A stretch of DNA of 64,000 nt from Kitasatospora sp. MAA4 (GCF_029893355.1 NZ_JARZAI010000004.1:310001-374000), one strand, 5' to 3'; shown: positions 34,609 to 46,805, numbered from the stretch's first letter. Made by a program: numbers and translations. The notes: generated by a model from the sequence alone, not told the origin.

Positions 34609-36203
34609 CGGCCCTGACCGGCACCGGCCCGCTGCTGCGGCTCGCCCTGCGCCGCGACCGGATCACGCTGCCGGTCTGGGTCTACCTGCTCACCGCGTCG
34701 GTCGCCTCCACCACGTACTCGTTCAAGAAGCTCTACGGCACGGCTGCTTCGCGCGGTCAACTCGCCGCGAGCCTGGCGGGCAACGGCTCGCTGCGGGCGC
34801 TGTACGGTCCGCTCGGCGACAGCGGCATCGGCGGGATCACGGTGTGGCGGATCGGCGTCACCGGTGCCGCGCTCGCCGCGGCCATGAGCATCCTGCTGGT
34901 CGTGCGGCACACCCGGGCCCAGGAGGAGGACGGCCGGCTGGAGCTGATCGGCGCGGGCGCCGTCGCCCGGCCCGCACCGCTGACCGCCGCGCTGGCCGCC
35001 GCCGCCCTCGCGAACGGGCTTCTCGCCCTGCTGACGACGGCCTCACTGGTCGCCCTCGGGCAGCCGCTCGCCGGGTCGCTCGCCTTCGGCTGCTCGCTGG
35101 CGGCCTGCGGCCTGGTCTTCGCCGGCGTCGCGTCCGTTACCGCGCAACTGGCCGAGACCGGGCGGGCGGCGAACAGTCTGGCCGGCGCCGCCCTCGGACT
35201 GGCGTACGTGCTGCGCGCGGCCTCCGACGCGTCCACCGTCCACGGGCCGGGCGCGTTCGACTGGCTCTCCCCGATCGGCTGGAGCGAGCAGGTCCAGCCG
35301 TACGGCGCCGACCGGTGGTGGGTGCTGCTGCTCTCGCTCGCCGTGGCAGGGCTGCTGGCCGGCGTGGCCTACACACTGGTCGGCCGGCGGGACCTGGGGT
35401 CGGGGCTGCTGCCGCAACGGCCCGGCCCGGCCACCGCGGCACGCACGCTGCGCACGCCGTTCGCGCTGGCCGTGCGGCTGCAGCGCGGCACGCTGGCCGG
35501 GTGGTGCGCGGCCTTCGCGGTGGCCGGTGGCGTGTTCGGCGCCATCGCCAAGGGGATCGTGGACCTGGTCGGCGGCAACCGCCCGGTGGCGGACGTGCTG
35601 CGGCGGATGGGCGGTCAGCACGGCGTCGCCGACGCGTACCTGTCCAGCATCATGGGCATCCTCGGGATGCTCGCGGCCGTCTACGCCGTGCAGTGCGTGC
35701 TGCGGCTGCGTGCCGAGGAGACCGAAGGCCGCGCGGAACCGGTGCTGGCCGGCCCGGTGTCCCGACTCGGGTGGGCGACCGGGCACCTGCTCTTCCCCCT
35801 GCTCGGCAGCGCGGCCCTGCTGACGTGCGGCGGGCTCGCGGCCGGTGCGGCTGAGCACGCGACGCTCGGCGACCGGGCCGGATCGGTCGCCGAGCTGCTC
35901 GGTGGTGCGCTGGTCCAGCTGCCGGCCGTCTGGCTGACGGCCGCCGCCGCCGTCCTGCTCCTCGGCCTGGCGCCCCGGTGGACCTCGGCGGGCTGGGGCG
36001 TCCTCACCGCCTTCGTGCTGATCGGCTGGCTCGGCCCCGCCCTGCAGGCGGACCAGTGGGTGCTCGACCTCTCCCCCTTCACCCACACCCCGCACCTGCC
36101 TGGTGGCACCTTCGCCGCCCAACCCCTGCTCTGGCTCACCCTGCTGACCGCCGCCCTCACCGCAGCGGGGCTCACCGGGCTGCGCCACCGCGATCTGGGC
36201 TGA
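34605..36203 (+). CDS. ABC transporter permease, COG3559-type ('exporter of polyketide antibiotics')
   Basis: 532 aa with about 12 TM segments in two halves. It starts with [20 protein letters not shown] and has a large loop [26 protein letters not shown]. The second half repeats the pattern ([41 protein letters not shown]). This duplicated architecture matches the family that partners with TetR-controlled drug-export ATPases. Translationally coupled to the ATPase gene. Confidence 0.93.
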   Translation: MTALTGTGPLLRLALRRDRITLPVWVYLLTASVASTTYSFKKLYGTAASRGQLAASLAGNGSLRALYGPLGDSGIGGITVWRIGVTGAALAAAMSILLVVRHTRAQEEDGRLELIGAGAVARPAPLTAALAAAALANGLLALLTTASLVALGQPLAGSLAFGCSLAACGLVFAGVASVTAQLAETGRAANSLAGAALGLAYVLRAASDASTVHGPGAFDWLSPIGWSEQVQPYGADRWWVLLLSLAVAGLLAGVAYTLVGRRDLGSGLLPQRPGPATAARTLRTPFALAVRLQRGTLAGWCAAFAVAGGVFGAIAKGIVDLVGGNRPVADVLRRMGGQHGVADAYLSSIMGILGMLAAVYAVQCVLRLRAEETEGRAEPVLAGPVSRLGWATGHLLFPLLGSAALLTCGGLAAGAAEHATLGDRAGSVAELLGGALVQLPAVWLTAAAAVLLLGLAPRWTSAGWGVLTAFVLIGWLGPALQADQWVLDLSPFTHTPHLPGGTFAAQPLLWLTLLTAALTAAGLTGLRHRDLG

Positions 36204-36579
36204 CCATCGAGCCCCAGAGCGGATCCACGCCCGAGACCTCTGAGCGGGCGGGATTCCAGCTGTCCCTGCCGACGCGCCGACGAAGATCCAGGAACCCTCG
36301 ACAACCCCGCCGAACCCGCCCCGGCGACACCTACGTCATGTCCGCCATCGGCGCAGGCTTCCACTGGGGCACCCTGTGCCTGCGCCACAACTGAACGGGC
36401 CTGCCGACAAGCCCGAGGTTCACAGGTCCGAGCAGGTCGCGCCGCCCCTGCTGCTCCGAACCGATCGGCCCCCGTCCAGGGACCTTCGGCACCTGCTGCT
36501 GCCGGCGCAGCAGCGGGAGAGTGACGGTGCATCAGCTCACCTTCCCGGCAGCTGAATCCGCGAGAGGCAGGCACTCACC
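36204..36579. other. Intergenic region before the arc-like genes
   Basis: No supportable gene. Contains one DevR-like box (36478-36494) and the leader of the 36580 gene. Confidence 0.5.
36478..36494. promoter_or_regulatory. DevR/OsdR-like box upstream of DoxX-like/arcB genes
   Basis: AGGGACCTTCGGCACCT matches the GGGAC-n4-GGCCC form with one mismatch (GGCAC). It is 86 bp upstream of the ATG at 36580, a plausible activator position. Confidence 0.5.
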
Positions 36580-36903
36580 ATGACCGTTCACCACGCACCC
36601 GCACACCCGCTCCGGGCCCGGTTCACCGCACGGCTGCGGCAGACCACCGGCGAACTTCCCCGGGAGGCGGCGGCGACCACGTCGGTCCTGACCGCCACCG
36701 CGGCGCGGGCTCTGGCGGTGGCCCGGGCGGGGCTCGGGTTCGTGTTCCTCTGGGCGTTCTTCGACAAGGCGTTCGAGTGGGGCTACGCCACCCCGAGCAG
36801 CGGTGCGTGGGTCAACGGCGGCTCACCCACCAAGGCGGGCCGCACCTGGGGGCTTGGGAGTCGCCGGGCCGCGCTGCCGATCGTGCGCGACCACGCCAAC
36901 TAG
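36580..36903 (+). pseudogene. Truncated DoxX-like membrane protein
   Basis: The first 80 or so codons encode a hydrophilic N-tail and one TM segment ([30 protein letters not shown]) followed by [11 protein letters not shown]. In related streptomycete DoxX-family proteins this GGSPTKG segment is followed by three more TM helices. Here it switches to an unrelated Arg-rich tail and stops at 36903, and the missing helices are not found in the other frames. Likely a deletion remnant; expression of a short one-TM protein is possible. Confidence 0.7.
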
Positions 36904-36926
36904 CCACCACCGAAGGGGAGTCCACC

Positions 36927-37928
36927 ATGACCATCGACCTGCACCAGCGCCACTACCTGCGCGAGCTCGACTTCACCGCCGCCGAGATCCACCACCTCCT
37001 CAACCTCACCGCCGAGTTGAAGGCCGCCAAGAAGGCCGGAACCGAGACCCCGCGCCTGGCCGGCCGCCACCTCGCGCTGATCTTCGAGAAGACCTCCACC
37101 CGCACCCGCTGTGCCTTCGAGACCGCCGCCGCGGACCAGGGCGCCACCACCAGCTACCTCGGCCCCGACAGCTCCCACCTGGGCCACAGGGAGAGCGTCG
37201 CCGACACCGCCCGCGTGCTGGGCCGGATGTACGACGGCATCGAGTACCGCGGCTTCGCGCAGGAGACCGTCGCCGAGCTCGCCCGGCACGCCGGCGTCCC
37301 CGTCTACAACGGGCTCACCGACGCCTGCCACCCCACCCAGAGCCTGTGCGACGTCTTCACCATGCACGAGCACAGCGGCAGGCCACTGGAGGAAGTCTCC
37401 TTCTGCTACCTCGGCGACGCCCGCAACAACACCGCCAACTCGCTGATCACCATGGGCAGTCTGCTCGGCATGGACGTGCGCGTCGCCGCCCCACGCGCCC
37501 TGTGGCCGAGCCCCGAACGCGTCGCCGAGTGCCTGCTGCTGGGCCAGCAGAGCGGCGCCCGGTTCACCCTCACCGAGGACGTCCAGGAGGCGGTGGCCGG
37601 CGCCGACTACCTCTACACCGACGTCTGGGTCTCGATGGGCGAGCCCGCCGACAGCTGGCGGGACCGGATCGCCCAGCTGCTGGCGTACCAGGTCAACGGA
37701 AAGGCCATGCTCGCCACCGGCAACCCCGACACCGCGTTCCTGCACTGCCTGCCCGCCCTGCACAACCGCGCCACCCAACTGGGCGAGGACCTCTTCCGGC
37801 AGTACGGCCTCGACGGCCTGGAAGTCACCGACAAGGTCTTCGAGTCCCCCGCCTCGCTGGTCTTCGACCAGGCCGAGAACCGCCTGCACACCATCAAGGC
37901 CGTCCTCGTCGCCACCCTGGGAGTCTGA
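36927..37928 (+). CDS. arcB: Ornithine carbamoyltransferase (catabolic-type candidate)
   Basis: 333 aa. Carbamoyl-phosphate binding [13 protein letters not shown], the [11 protein letters not shown] segment, and the ornithine-binding Cys loop [10 protein letters not shown] are intact. The sequence is of the E. coli ArgF/ArcB subtype rather than the short anabolic actinobacterial form. A carbamate kinase relic follows after 3 bp, as in arginine deiminase operons where the enzyme runs toward carbamoyl phosphate. With arcC broken and no arcA in view, ATP gain by that route here is doubtful. ATG 36927 with AAGGGGAG upstream. Confidence 0.93.
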   Translation: MTIDLHQRHYLRELDFTAAEIHHLLNLTAELKAAKKAGTETPRLAGRHLALIFEKTSTRTRCAFETAAADQGATTSYLGPDSSHLGHRESVADTARVLGRMYDGIEYRGFAQETVAELARHAGVPVYNGLTDACHPTQSLCDVFTMHEHSGRPLEEVSFCYLGDARNNTANSLITMGSLLGMDVRVAAPRALWPSPERVAECLLLGQQSGARFTLTEDVQEAVAGADYLYTDVWVSMGEPADSWRDRIAQLLAYQVNGKAMLATGNPDTAFLHCLPALHNRATQLGEDLFRQYGLDGLEVTDKVFESPASLVFDQAENRLHTIKAVLVATLGV

Positions 37929-37931
37929 ACC

Positions 37932-38119
37932 ATGCGCATCGTCGTCGCACTCGGCGGAAACGCCCTCCTCCAGCGGGGCGAGCACCCCGACGCCGCCGTC
38001 CAACAGGCCCACATCCACCAGGCCGCCCGATCGCTCTCGGCCCACTGGACGACGCCCTCGGCATCCTGCTCGGCACCACCGGCACCGCCGTCCGCCCCAC
38101 CGCCCAGGGCGGGCGGTGA
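37932..38119 (+). pseudogene. arcC: Carbamate kinase (arcC) internal-deletion remnant
   Basis: Begins as a proper carbamate kinase, MRIVVALGGNALLQRGEHPD then AAVQQAHIHQAAR, including the GGNAL phosphate loop. About 33 codons in, near 38030, the sequence jumps. A different frame then reads LGPLDDALGILLGTTGTAVR and stops at 38117-38119, which resembles the enzyme's C-terminus. Roughly 250 central codons with the catalytic lysines are missing and the two ends are out of frame. Non-functional. Confidence 0.8.
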
Positions 38120-38159
38120 AGCGAACGCCCCAACAGCCACGAGAGGCGCGAGGGAGGCG

Positions 38160-39173
38160 TCAGCCGGTGTACGTGTACTGGTCCCCGCTCACCACCGGGG
38201 TGATCCCGCCCGCCGTGAGCACCCGGACGTCGACCGTGCCGGTGCCGGCCGGAGCCGTCGCACTGCACAGGGTGTAGCCGCAGGAGGAGTCGGGTGCCGG
38301 CTTGCCGCCGACGAGAACCTGGCCGCCCTCCAGGTTGTTGCCCGCCAGGTAGATCGCGTTGCCACCGGCTGCCGGTCCGCTCTTGGTGTACGCGCTGGTC
38401 AGCGAGGGGGCCGGGGGCGCGGGCGGCGGCGGGCCCGTGTAGAGGAAGGCCGACGGGGTGTACGCGCTACCGCCGGGCGTGACCACCTCGACCGGGACGA
38501 AGCCCCGGCCGCCGGGCGCGGTCGCGGTGCAACTGGTGTCGGTGCAGGAGACGTTGGTGGCCGGGGTGTCGCCGAAGAGCACCATGCCGTTCGCCAGCGC
38601 CTTGCCGCTGATCGTCACCACGGAGCCGCCGATCCCGGGGCCGGTGCTGATGTCCGTGTGGAGGGCGTGCGGCTTGGCGGGGATCACCGGAGCCGGGGCG
38701 GTCTCGCCGCCGATGCCCGTGCTGGCCACGTTGTTGGCCGGATTGCGGTCGCCGCGGTTGGACACGGTCGCGGTGATCACGCCGGGCGGGATGGTGAGGG
38801 CCGAGGAGATGCGCGCCTGCAGGATCTCGGTCTGGCCCGGCTTCTGGGTGCCGGTGTACAGGGCGGTGAGCTGGTGGCCGTCGGGCGAGATGGTGTAGCT
38901 GAAGGTGTAGGTCGGCTCGTCGATCATCATGAGGCTGCCGAAGGTCATCCAGGACGGCAGGTCAATGGTGATCTGCGTGGTCCCCGTGGTGTCGGCGGTG
39001 CCCGCCGCCGTCCAGTTGACGGACATGGTGCCGAAGCGCGGTATGACCTCGGCGGAGACCGAGACGGCCTCGTCGACCCCCCGGACGGGCGCGGCGGCCA
39101 CGGCCGGCGCGGTGGTCGCCAACGCCCCGGCCACGGCGAGCGCCGAACAGGCCAGGGCAAGTCTGATCTTCAT
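38160..39173 (-). CDS. Secreted IPT/TIG-domain protein
   Basis: 337 aa. Clear Sec signal peptide (MKIRLALACSALAVAGALATTAPAVAAAP, cleavage after about residue 27). It is followed by a beta-rich region of about 130 residues and two IPT/TIG-like immunoglobulin domains separated by a proline-rich linker (GPPPPAPPAPS). The domains show the pattern GP..GG..V.I.G..L with a conserved Cys pair (SCTDTSCTATAPGG and SCGYTLCSATAPAG). No sortase or TM anchor, so released to the medium or wall. Function unknown. Its regulation seems separate from the island; AGGGGGAAC precedes the ATG. Confidence 0.85.
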   Translation of the reverse strand: MKIRLALACSALAVAGALATTAPAVAAAPVRGVDEAVSVSAEVIPRFGTMSVNWTAAGTADTTGTTQITIDLPSWMTFGSLMMIDEPTYTFSYTISPDGHQLTALYTGTQKPGQTEILQARISSALTIPPGVITATVSNRGDRNPANNVASTGIGGETAPAPVIPAKPHALHTDISTGPGIGGSVVTISGKALANGMVLFGDTPATNVSCTDTSCTATAPGGRGFVPVEVVTPGGSAYTPSAFLYTGPPPPAPPAPSLTSAYTKSGPAAGGNAIYLAGNNLEGGQVLVGGKPAPDSSCGYTLCSATAPAGTGTVDVRVLTAGGITPVVSGDQYTYTG

Positions 39174-39543
39174 CGGGTTCCCCCTCGAAACTTTTTCGGA
39201 ACCTCCTTATATCGCTCCTGGACGTCATCGCGATGACCTACAAGGAACTTGACAGATCATCAGACTATTTTTCGGCCGTCTTCTCTGTTCTCCCGGCCCG
39301 GTCGCGGTGGTCCCGCAGAGCTCCTGACCACCCGCCGACACCCCCAGCCCCACCCCTCCCAGGTCGCCACCGCTCGCGCCCGTTCGGCCGCAGTAGGGGG
39401 CCGTTCGGCCCACCGCCCGCACGGCCGCCGACCCCGACCGGCCCTGTCCCCGACCCTCGCCGCAGAGGACGGTATAGGACAGGGCGGAACCGCCGTACAC
39501 ACCCCGCACCGCGCCGCCCGCCGGACCCGAGGAGACCGTTCCC
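39174..39543. other. Intergenic region between divergent secreted-protein and phosphoketolase genes
   Basis: No gene seen. The part near 39190-39260 is comparatively AT-rich (CTTTTTCGG, TTATATCG, TTGACAG) and probably holds promoters. A GGGCCG-TT-CGGCCC palindrome lies at 39398. Confidence 0.5.
39397..39412. promoter_or_regulatory. DevR/OsdR-like palindrome upstream of phosphoketolase
   Basis: GGGGCCGTTCGGCCCA contains the perfect dyad GGGCCG-TT-CGGCCC. The same core, with GT in place of TT, occurs at 46137-46150 near the response regulator gene. About 130 bp upstream of the phosphoketolase ATG. Confidence 0.42.
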
Positions 39544-41928
39544 ATGCGCGAGACCGCCCCTTCGACCACCGCCCCGCTACCCGACCAGGAGCTGCGGGAG
39601 CTGGACGCCCACTGGCGGGCCGCCAACTACCTGGCGGTCGGCCAGATCTACCTGCTCGACAACGCACTGCTGCGCGAGCCGCTGCTCCCCGACCACATCA
39701 AGCCCCGCCTGCTCGGCCACTGGGGCACCTCCCCCGGGCTGAACCTGGTGCACACCCACGTCAACCGCGTGGTCAAGCAGCGCGGCCTGGACGCGATCTG
39801 CGTCTGGGGCCCGGGCCACGGCGGCCCGGCCGTCCTCGCCAACTCCTGGCTGGAGGGCAGCTACACCGACACCTACCCGGACATCACCCGCGACGCCGAC
39901 GGCATGGCCCGGCTGTTCAAGCAGTTCTCCTTCCCTGGCGGAGTGCCCAGCCACGTCGCCCCCGAGACGCCCGGCTCGATCCACGAGGGCGGGGAGCTGG
40001 GCTACTCGCTCGCCCACGCCTACGGCGCAGCGCTCGACAACCCCGGCCTGCTGGTCGCCTGCGTGGTCGGTGACGGCGAGGCCGAGACCGGGCCGCTGGC
40101 CACCGCCTGGCACAGCAACAAGTTCCTCGACCCGGTCCACGACGGCGCCGTGCTGCCGATCCTGCACCTCAACGGCTACAAGATCGCCAACCCGACCATC
40201 CTCGCCCGGCTGCCCGAGGAGGAACTGGACGCCCTGCTGCGCGGCTACGGCCACGACCCGATCCACGTCACGGGCCACGACCCGCTGACGGTCCACCAGC
40301 TGATGGCCGACGCGATGGACACCGCCGTCGACCGGATCACCGCCCTCCAGCAGGCCGCCCGCGTGCAGAGCGACACCAGCCGCCCGCACTGGCCGATGAT
40401 CGTCCTGCGCACCCCCAAGGGCTGGACCGGCCCGGCCGAAGTGGACGGCCTGCCGGTGGAGGGCACCTGGCGCGCCCACCAGGTGCCGCTGGACCAGGTC
40501 CGCGAGAACCCCGAGCACCTGGCCCAACTCGCCGCCTGGCTGCGCTCCTACCGCCCCGAGGAACTCTTCGACGCACACGGCCGCCCGACCCCGCAGGTCC
40601 TCGCCTGCGTCCCCGGCGGGCCGCGCCGGATCGGCTCCAATCCGCACGCCAACGGCGGCCTGCTGCTGCGCGAACTCCCGGTCCCGCCGCTGGAGCACTA
40701 CGCCGTCCCCGTCGACAAGCCCGGCTCCACCCTGCACGAGCCCACCCGGGTCCTGGGCGACCTGCTGGCGCAGATCATGGCCGACAGCGCCGAGCGCCGC
40801 GACTTCCGGATCGTCGGCCCCGACGAGACCGCCTCCAACCGCCTCCAGGCCGTCTACTCCGCCACCGGCAAGGCCTGGCAGGCCGAGGTGCTGGCGACCG
40901 ACGAACACCTCGCCCACGACGGCCGGGTGATGGAGATCCTCTCCGAACACACCTGCCAGGGCTGGCTGGAGGGCTACCTGCTGACCGGCCGGCACGGCCT
41001 CTTCTCCTGCTACGAGGCGTTCGTCCACATCGTCGACTCGATGGTCAGCCAGCACATCAAGTGGCTGCGCACCACCCGGAAGATCCCCTGGCGCGCACCG
41101 ATCGCCTCCCTCAACTACCTGCTCACCTCGCACGTCTGGCGCCAGGACCACAACGGCTTCTCCCACCAGGACCCCGGCTTCGTGGACCACGTGCTCAACA
41201 AGAGCCCCGAAGCCGTCCGGGTCTACTTCCCGCCGGACACCAACACCCTGCTCGCCGTCGCCGACCACGTCCTGCGCAGCCGGGACTACGTCAACGTGGT
41301 GGTGGCCGGCAAGCAGCCCTGCTTCGACTGGCTCACCCTGGAGAAGGCCCGCGCGCACTGCTCGCGCGGCGCCGGCATCTGGCCCTGGGCCGGCACCGAC
41401 GACGGCAGCCGCGAGCCGGACGTCGTCCTCGCGTGCGCCGGGGACGTCCCTACCCAGGAGGTGCTGGCCGCCTGCGACCTGCTGCGCGAGCACCTGCCGG
41501 AGCTGGCCGTCCGGATGGTCAACGTCGTCGACATCGCCCGCCTGATGCCCGCCGAGGAGCACCCGCACGGCATGCCCGACGCGGAGTTCGACGCGATCTT
41601 CACCCGCGACAGGCCGGTGATCTTCGCCTACCACGGCTACCCCTGGCTGATCCACCGCCTCGCCTACCGCCGCACCGTCCACCCGCACCTGCACGTGCGC
41701 GGCTACAAGGAGTCCGGCACCACCACCACGCCCTTCGACATGGTGGTGCGCAACGACCTCGACCGCTACCGCCTGGTGATGGACGTCATCGACCGGGTCC
41801 CCGGCCTGTCGGTGCGGGCCGCCGGCGTCCGCCAGCAGATGGCCGACGCCCGGATCCGCCACGCGGCCTGGATCCGCGAGCACGGCACCGACCTGCCCGA
41901 GGTCACCGACTGGACCTGGCAGGGCTGA
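39544..41928 (+). CDS. xfp: Xylulose-5-phosphate/fructose-6-phosphate phosphoketolase
   Basis: Thiamine-diphosphate enzyme splitting Xu5P/F6P with phosphate to acetyl phosphate plus a sugar phosphate; 794 aa, full length. Family signatures: [48 protein letters not shown], the TPP motif [20 protein letters not shown], and SHQDPGF in the second half. It gives an ATP-yielding route via acetate kinase when respiration is limited, fitting the dormancy-type island. ATG 39544 after GAGGAGACCG. Followed by a hairpin and a Usp gene. Confidence 0.97.
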   Translation: MRETAPSTTAPLPDQELRELDAHWRAANYLAVGQIYLLDNALLREPLLPDHIKPRLLGHWGTSPGLNLVHTHVNRVVKQRGLDAICVWGPGHGGPAVLANSWLEGSYTDTYPDITRDADGMARLFKQFSFPGGVPSHVAPETPGSIHEGGELGYSLAHAYGAALDNPGLLVACVVGDGEAETGPLATAWHSNKFLDPVHDGAVLPILHLNGYKIANPTILARLPEEELDALLRGYGHDPIHVTGHDPLTVHQLMADAMDTAVDRITALQQAARVQSDTSRPHWPMIVLRTPKGWTGPAEVDGLPVEGTWRAHQVPLDQVRENPEHLAQLAAWLRSYRPEELFDAHGRPTPQVLACVPGGPRRIGSNPHANGGLLLRELPVPPLEHYAVPVDKPGSTLHEPTRVLGDLLAQIMADSAERRDFRIVGPDETASNRLQAVYSATGKAWQAEVLATDEHLAHDGRVMEILSEHTCQGWLEGYLLTGRHGLFSCYEAFVHIVDSMVSQHIKWLRTTRKIPWRAPIASLNYLLTSHVWRQDHNGFSHQDPGFVDHVLNKSPEAVRVYFPPDTNTLLAVADHVLRSRDYVNVVVAGKQPCFDWLTLEKARAHCSRGAGIWPWAGTDDGSREPDVVLACAGDVPTQEVLAACDLLREHLPELAVRMVNVVDIARLMPAEEHPHGMPDAEFDAIFTRDRPVIFAYHGYPWLIHRLAYRRTVHPHLHVRGYKESGTTTTPFDMVVRNDLDRYRLVMDVIDRVPGLSVRAAGVRQQMADARIRHAAWIREHGTDLPEVTDWTWQG

Positions 41929-41943
41929 CCGCGTCACCGCCGC

Positions 41944-41961
41944 CGGGTTCGCCCGAACCCG
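41944..41961 (+). terminator. Hairpin after xfp
   Basis: Perfect 8-bp arms CGGGTTCG-CC-CGAACCCG followed by a pyrimidine-rich stretch, 15 bp after the phosphoketolase stop and 37 bp before the next gene. May partially terminate or process the transcript. Confidence 0.45.
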
Positions 41962-41998
41962 ACGGCCCCCTTCCCCCACTCCAAGGAGGCCGACCACC

Positions 41999-42856
41999 AT
42001 GTACTTACCAGTCGTCGTCGGAGTCGACGGCTCACCGGACGGCCTGGCAGCCGCCGCCTGGGCCGCTCGCGAAGCGGTGGCCCGCGACCGCCCGCTGCGC
42101 ATCGTGCACGCCGCGGCCCTGATGCCGCACCTGCTGCCCAGCTCTCCGCGGCCCCTGCCTCGGGAGGGCGCCGACGTCCTGCACGAGGTCCTGCACGAGT
42201 TGGCGGTCCAGCACCCCGACGCGCAGGCGCACGCCGTGGAGATCCACGATCTCGCGACCGCGGCCCTGGTAGCGGCGGCCGAGGACGCCGAACTCCTGGT
42301 ACTCGGAGCACGCGGCGCCGGCGGGTTCGAGGGCCTGCGGGTCGGCTCGGTCGCCCTGCACGTCGCAACGAGAGCCGGCTGCCCGACCGTGCTGCTGCCC
42401 GCCTACGGCACCGCCGCCGGCCCGAAGGAGCAGATCGTGGTGGGCGTCGACGCCAGGGACCCCGCCGAGGCGGCACTCGACTTCGCCTTCTCCGCGGCTC
42501 AGCGCGACCACCTGCCGCTGCGCGTGGTCCATGCCTGGGCTCCACCGCCCGGCCTGCGGGACCCAGCCGCGACGCAGCGCGAGCGCGCACCCTGGCTGGC
42601 CCGGGAGCAGTGCCTGCTGGCTCGCGCACTGGCCGACTGGCAGTCCCGGTACCCCGGAGTCCAGGTCCTGCAGGACGCCGAAGCAGGCAGCGCCGGCCGC
42701 GCCCTGGTCGAGGCGTCGACCAAGGCCCGCCTGCTGGTCCTCGGCCGACGCGCAGGCCCATCCGCCGGCCGCCTCGGCCCCGTCGCCCACGCGGTCCTGC
42801 ACCACGCCTCGTGTCCGGTCGCCGTCGTGCCCGGGCAGGCCGAGCGAGCCACCTGA
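41999..42856 (+). CDS. Universal stress protein, tandem UspA domains
   Basis: 285 aa, two Usp domains. First domain: YLPVVVGVDGSPDGLAAAAW and LVLGARGAGGFEGLRVGSVA. Second: QIVVGVDARDPAEAALDFAF and LVLGRRAGPSAGRLGPVAHA; here the second ATP loop is less canonical (no RHG). CAAGGAGG upstream of the ATG. Third Usp doublet of the island, directly downstream of phosphoketolase and upstream of the sensor kinase. Confidence 0.92.
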   Translation: MYLPVVVGVDGSPDGLAAAAWAAREAVARDRPLRIVHAAALMPHLLPSSPRPLPREGADVLHEVLHELAVQHPDAQAHAVEIHDLATAALVAAAEDAELLVLGARGAGGFEGLRVGSVALHVATRAGCPTVLLPAYGTAAGPKEQIVVGVDARDPAEAALDFAFSAAQRDHLPLRVVHAWAPPPGLRDPAATQRERAPWLAREQCLLARALADWQSRYPGVQVLQDAEAGSAGRALVEASTKARLLVLGRRAGPSAGRLGPVAHAVLHHASCPVAVVPGQAERAT

Positions 42857-42944
42857 GCACTGACCAACTTGTCCGAAACCGTCTTGCGGCGGCAGCCGTT
42901 GCCTGCGCCGGTACGCACGACGAAGCTCCGATGGACCGGGGTGA

Positions 42945-44822
<1,878 letters not shown>

Positions 44823-44840
44823 GGTCGGGCTGCCCCGGTC

Positions 44841-45233
44841 TCAGCCGGCCGGCTCCGCATCGAGCATCCGGCCGGTCACCATCCCCGGGCGGATCCTGAT
44901 GCGCACGCGGTCGGACGGTTCGGCAACGCCGCCTTCGCCGCCGGGCGGGTCGGTGACCGGACTCGCCCGGCCGAGCACGGTGACGGTCCATCCCCGCCCG
45001 TCCGTGCGGTCGACCTCACCGGCCTCGAAGGCGATGACCGCACCGTCCACGGCCCGCAGGAGTCCGGAGTCGGCGGGGGCGGTCAGCAGCACGCTGCCGT
45101 CTGCGTCGAGTCGGAACCGTACGGGGAAGACAGCCGGCAGCGCTGCGACGGTGTAGACGACGCGCCCGATGTCAGCGCTCGCCAGGAGCTGGAGGCACTG
45201 CCGCTCGTCCAGCGACTTCCGATCGACTTTCAT
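44841..45233 (-). CDS. Pyridoxamine 5'-phosphate oxidase-like flavin-binding protein
   Basis: 130 aa single split-barrel domain: RQCLQLLASADIGRVVYTVAALPAVFPVRF and GWTVTVLGRASPVTD, ending IRPGMVTGRML. Same family as the C-terminal half of the 32788-33474 protein, without HTH. The ATG at 45233 (MKVDRKSLDE) matches the family start. A very good DevR-like box sits 36 bp upstream, so it is probably activated by the adjacent OsdR-like regulator. Function unknown; perhaps F420 or flavin binding. Confidence 0.88.
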   Translation of the reverse strand: MKVDRKSLDERQCLQLLASADIGRVVYTVAALPAVFPVRFRLDADGSVLLTAPADSGLLRAVDGAVIAFEAGEVDRTDGRGWTVTVLGRASPVTDPPGGEGGVAEPSDRVRIRIRPGMVTGRMLDAEPAG

Positions 45234-45268
45234 GACCTGATCCTCGTCCGGAGTGGGTTGTCGCGGCG

Positions 45269-45284
45269 AGGGCCGATGGTCCCC
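45269..45284. promoter_or_regulatory. DevR/OsdR-like box upstream of PNPOx-like gene
   Basis: On the minus strand it reads GGGGACCATCGGCCCT, a close match to the GGGAC-n4-GGCCC form of DosR/DevR sites. It ends 36 bp from the start codon at 45233. Confidence 0.6.
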
Positions 45285-45326
45285 GGCCGCGGTCCGACCG
45301 ACCCGGACACCTCCCGGCACGCGGCC

Positions 45327-46058
45327 TCAGGGACGCAGGCGTCCCATGCCGTGGGCCGAGTGCGGACCGGCCGACTGCTGGGCGGACGACGTCTGGGTGG
45401 CGATGACCGCGGCCTGCACACGGCGCTCCACGCCGAGCTTGGCGAGCAGCCGGGAGATGTGGTTCTTGACCGTCTTCTCCGCGAGGAAGAGCCGCTGGCC
45501 GATCTCCCGGTTGGTCAGGCCCTCGCCGATCAGCTCCAGGATCTCGCGCTCACGGTCGGTCAGACCCGCCAGCGCCTGCGGCTGCTGCTTCTCCTGGCCC
45601 GTGTCGCCGCGAAGTCGGGCCATCAGGCGGGTGGTGGCACCGGGGTCGAGCATCGACTGGCCCGACGCCACCGTGCGCACGGCCGAGACCAGGTCGGTGC
45701 CGCTGATCTGCTTGAGGACGTAGCCGGACGCCCCGGCCATGATCGCGTCCAGCAGCGCGTCCTCGTCGTCGAAGGAGGTGAGCATCAGGCAGGCGAGTTC
45801 GGGCATCCGCGAGCGCAGCTCGCGGCACACGCTCACGCCGTCACCGTCCGGCAGGCGGACGTCCAGAACCGCGACGTCGGGGCGCAGCGCCGGCACCCGG
45901 ATGAGCGCCTGCTCGACGGTGCCGGCCTCGCCGACCACCTCGAAGTCGGGTTCCGCGTCGAGCAGGTCGTGCACGCCGCGCCGGACCACCTCGTGGTCGT
46001 CCAGCAGGAAGACCCGGACGGGAGGCTTGGGGCCGGCTTCGGCAGTGCTGTCCGACAT
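45327..46058 (-). CDS. NarL/LuxR-type response regulator, DevR/DosR/OsdR-like
   Basis: 243 aa. Receiver domain (about 13-130) with phosphorylation site Asp66 in [13 protein letters not shown], acidic pair LLDDHE, conserved Thr in [27 protein letters not shown], and Lys in YVLKQ. C-terminal LuxR HTH (about 165-225): [20 protein letters not shown] and [20 protein letters not shown]. The [13 protein letters not shown] linker and overall form match DevR/OsdR, the dormancy regulator paired with GAF kinases. Likely phosphorylated by the kinase at 43116 and expected to bind the GGGACC-type boxes listed in this window. Confidence 0.94.
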   Translation of the reverse strand: MSDSTAEAGPKPPVRVFLLDDHEVVRRGVHDLLDAEPDFEVVGEAGTVEQALIRVPALRPDVAVLDVRLPDGDGVSVCRELRSRMPELACLMLTSFDDEDALLDAIMAGASGYVLKQISGTDLVSAVRTVASGQSMLDPGATTRLMARLRGDTGQEKQQPQALAGLTDREREILELIGEGLTNREIGQRLFLAEKTVKNHISRLLAKLGVERRVQAAVIATQTSSAQQSAGPHSAHGMGRLRP

Positions 46059-46128
46059 GACACAACTCCGTGTTCGCGGCTCGGCCCGCTGCGGCGGGAC
46101 AGCTGAATACTGCCCCCTCCCGGGACCA

Positions 46129-46157
46129 GGGGACAGGGCCGGTCGGCCCTATTCCCC
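46129..46157. promoter_or_regulatory. Extended palindrome between Rv1733c-like and response regulator genes
   Basis: Core dyad AGGGCCG-GT-CGGCCCT (46136-46150 region), extended outward to GGGGA/TCCCC ends with one mismatch per arm. It overlaps the stop of the 46149-46805 gene and lies about 75 bp upstream of the response regulator start. It could be a DevR/OsdR operator giving autoregulation or a terminator hairpin; both are possible. Confidence 0.45.
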
Positions 46158-46805
46158 CACCTGCCACGCCCGCGGGCCGCGACCGGACCAGGTTGGCTCC
46201 ACATGCTCCCACGACAGCCGCCACCCGTTCTGTGCGCGGCCCTGGAGGGTGTGACGGCGCGCTGAGAACAGTCCGCCGGTGATCATCGCCAGGCCCGCCA
46301 GAACGGACAGACCGAGGCAGACCGCGTCCGCCACCAGGTCGACCTCGGTGGCCGGTCCGTGCTCGGCGGGCCGACCGCCGGCGTCGAGCCAGAGCACCGT
46401 GCCGGATCCGGCCGCGGCGGGCCCGGAGACGTCCACGTCCGCGGTCCGCCGCTGTCCGGGCGGATAGTTCCAGGTCACCCTGGCCTGATAGCCGCTCGTG
46501 CCGGCACCGAGGGCCGGCGAAGTCTTCGGCTGGGCCCTGGTGAGGAGGACGGAATCGACGGGGTGCAACCGGGCGGCCTGCTCGGCGGCCTGCCGCTGCG
46601 TGGCGGCCAGGCCTCCCACCGCGGCACCGGCTCCGAGCCCGAGCGAGAGGGCGAGCCCGGCCGCCGCGAGGACAATCGCGCGGCTGCGGGCGCGGTCGAC
46701 CGGACGGCACAACGGGTTGTGGTCGACACCCACCGCTCGGCACAGGTGCTGTAGCCAGGAGGGCCTGCGGCCGACGGAACGCGCTGGGCGAGAGGTACTG
46801 GACAC
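46149..46805 (-). CDS. Rv1733c-like two-TM membrane protein
   Basis: 218 aa. After a basic N-tail comes VDHNPLCRPVDRARSRAIVL then TM1 (AAAGLALSLGLGAGAAVGGL). An extracytoplasmic domain of about 90 residues contains ARVTWNYPPGQRRTADVDVSG. TM2 (about 165-190, ADAVCLGLSVLAGLAMITGG) and a cytosolic tail end ...SWEHVEPTWSGR. 'NPLCRxxDR' and 'PxWSGR' are the marks of the Rv1733c family, a DosR-regulon membrane protein in mycobacteria. GTG at 46805 with AAGGAGA upstream. A strong DevR-like box lies about 91 bp upstream. Function unknown. Confidence 0.88.
   Translation of the reverse strand: MSSTSRPARSVGRRPSWLQHLCRAVGVDHNPLCRPVDRARSRAIVLAAAGLALSLGLGAGAAVGGLAATQRQAAEQAARLHPVDSVLLTRAQPKTSPALGAGTSGYQARVTWNYPPGQRRTADVDVSGPAAAGSGTVLWLDAGGRPAEHGPATEVDLVADAVCLGLSVLAGLAMITGGLFSARRHTLQGRAQNGWRLSWEHVEPTWSGRGPRAWQVGE

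Noticed and set aside
39577..42102. 841-codon open frame on the minus strand
   Set aside because: It is antisense to the phosphoketolase gene, has no recognisable domain and the low-complexity Val/Gly/Asp composition of a GC-rich shadow frame.
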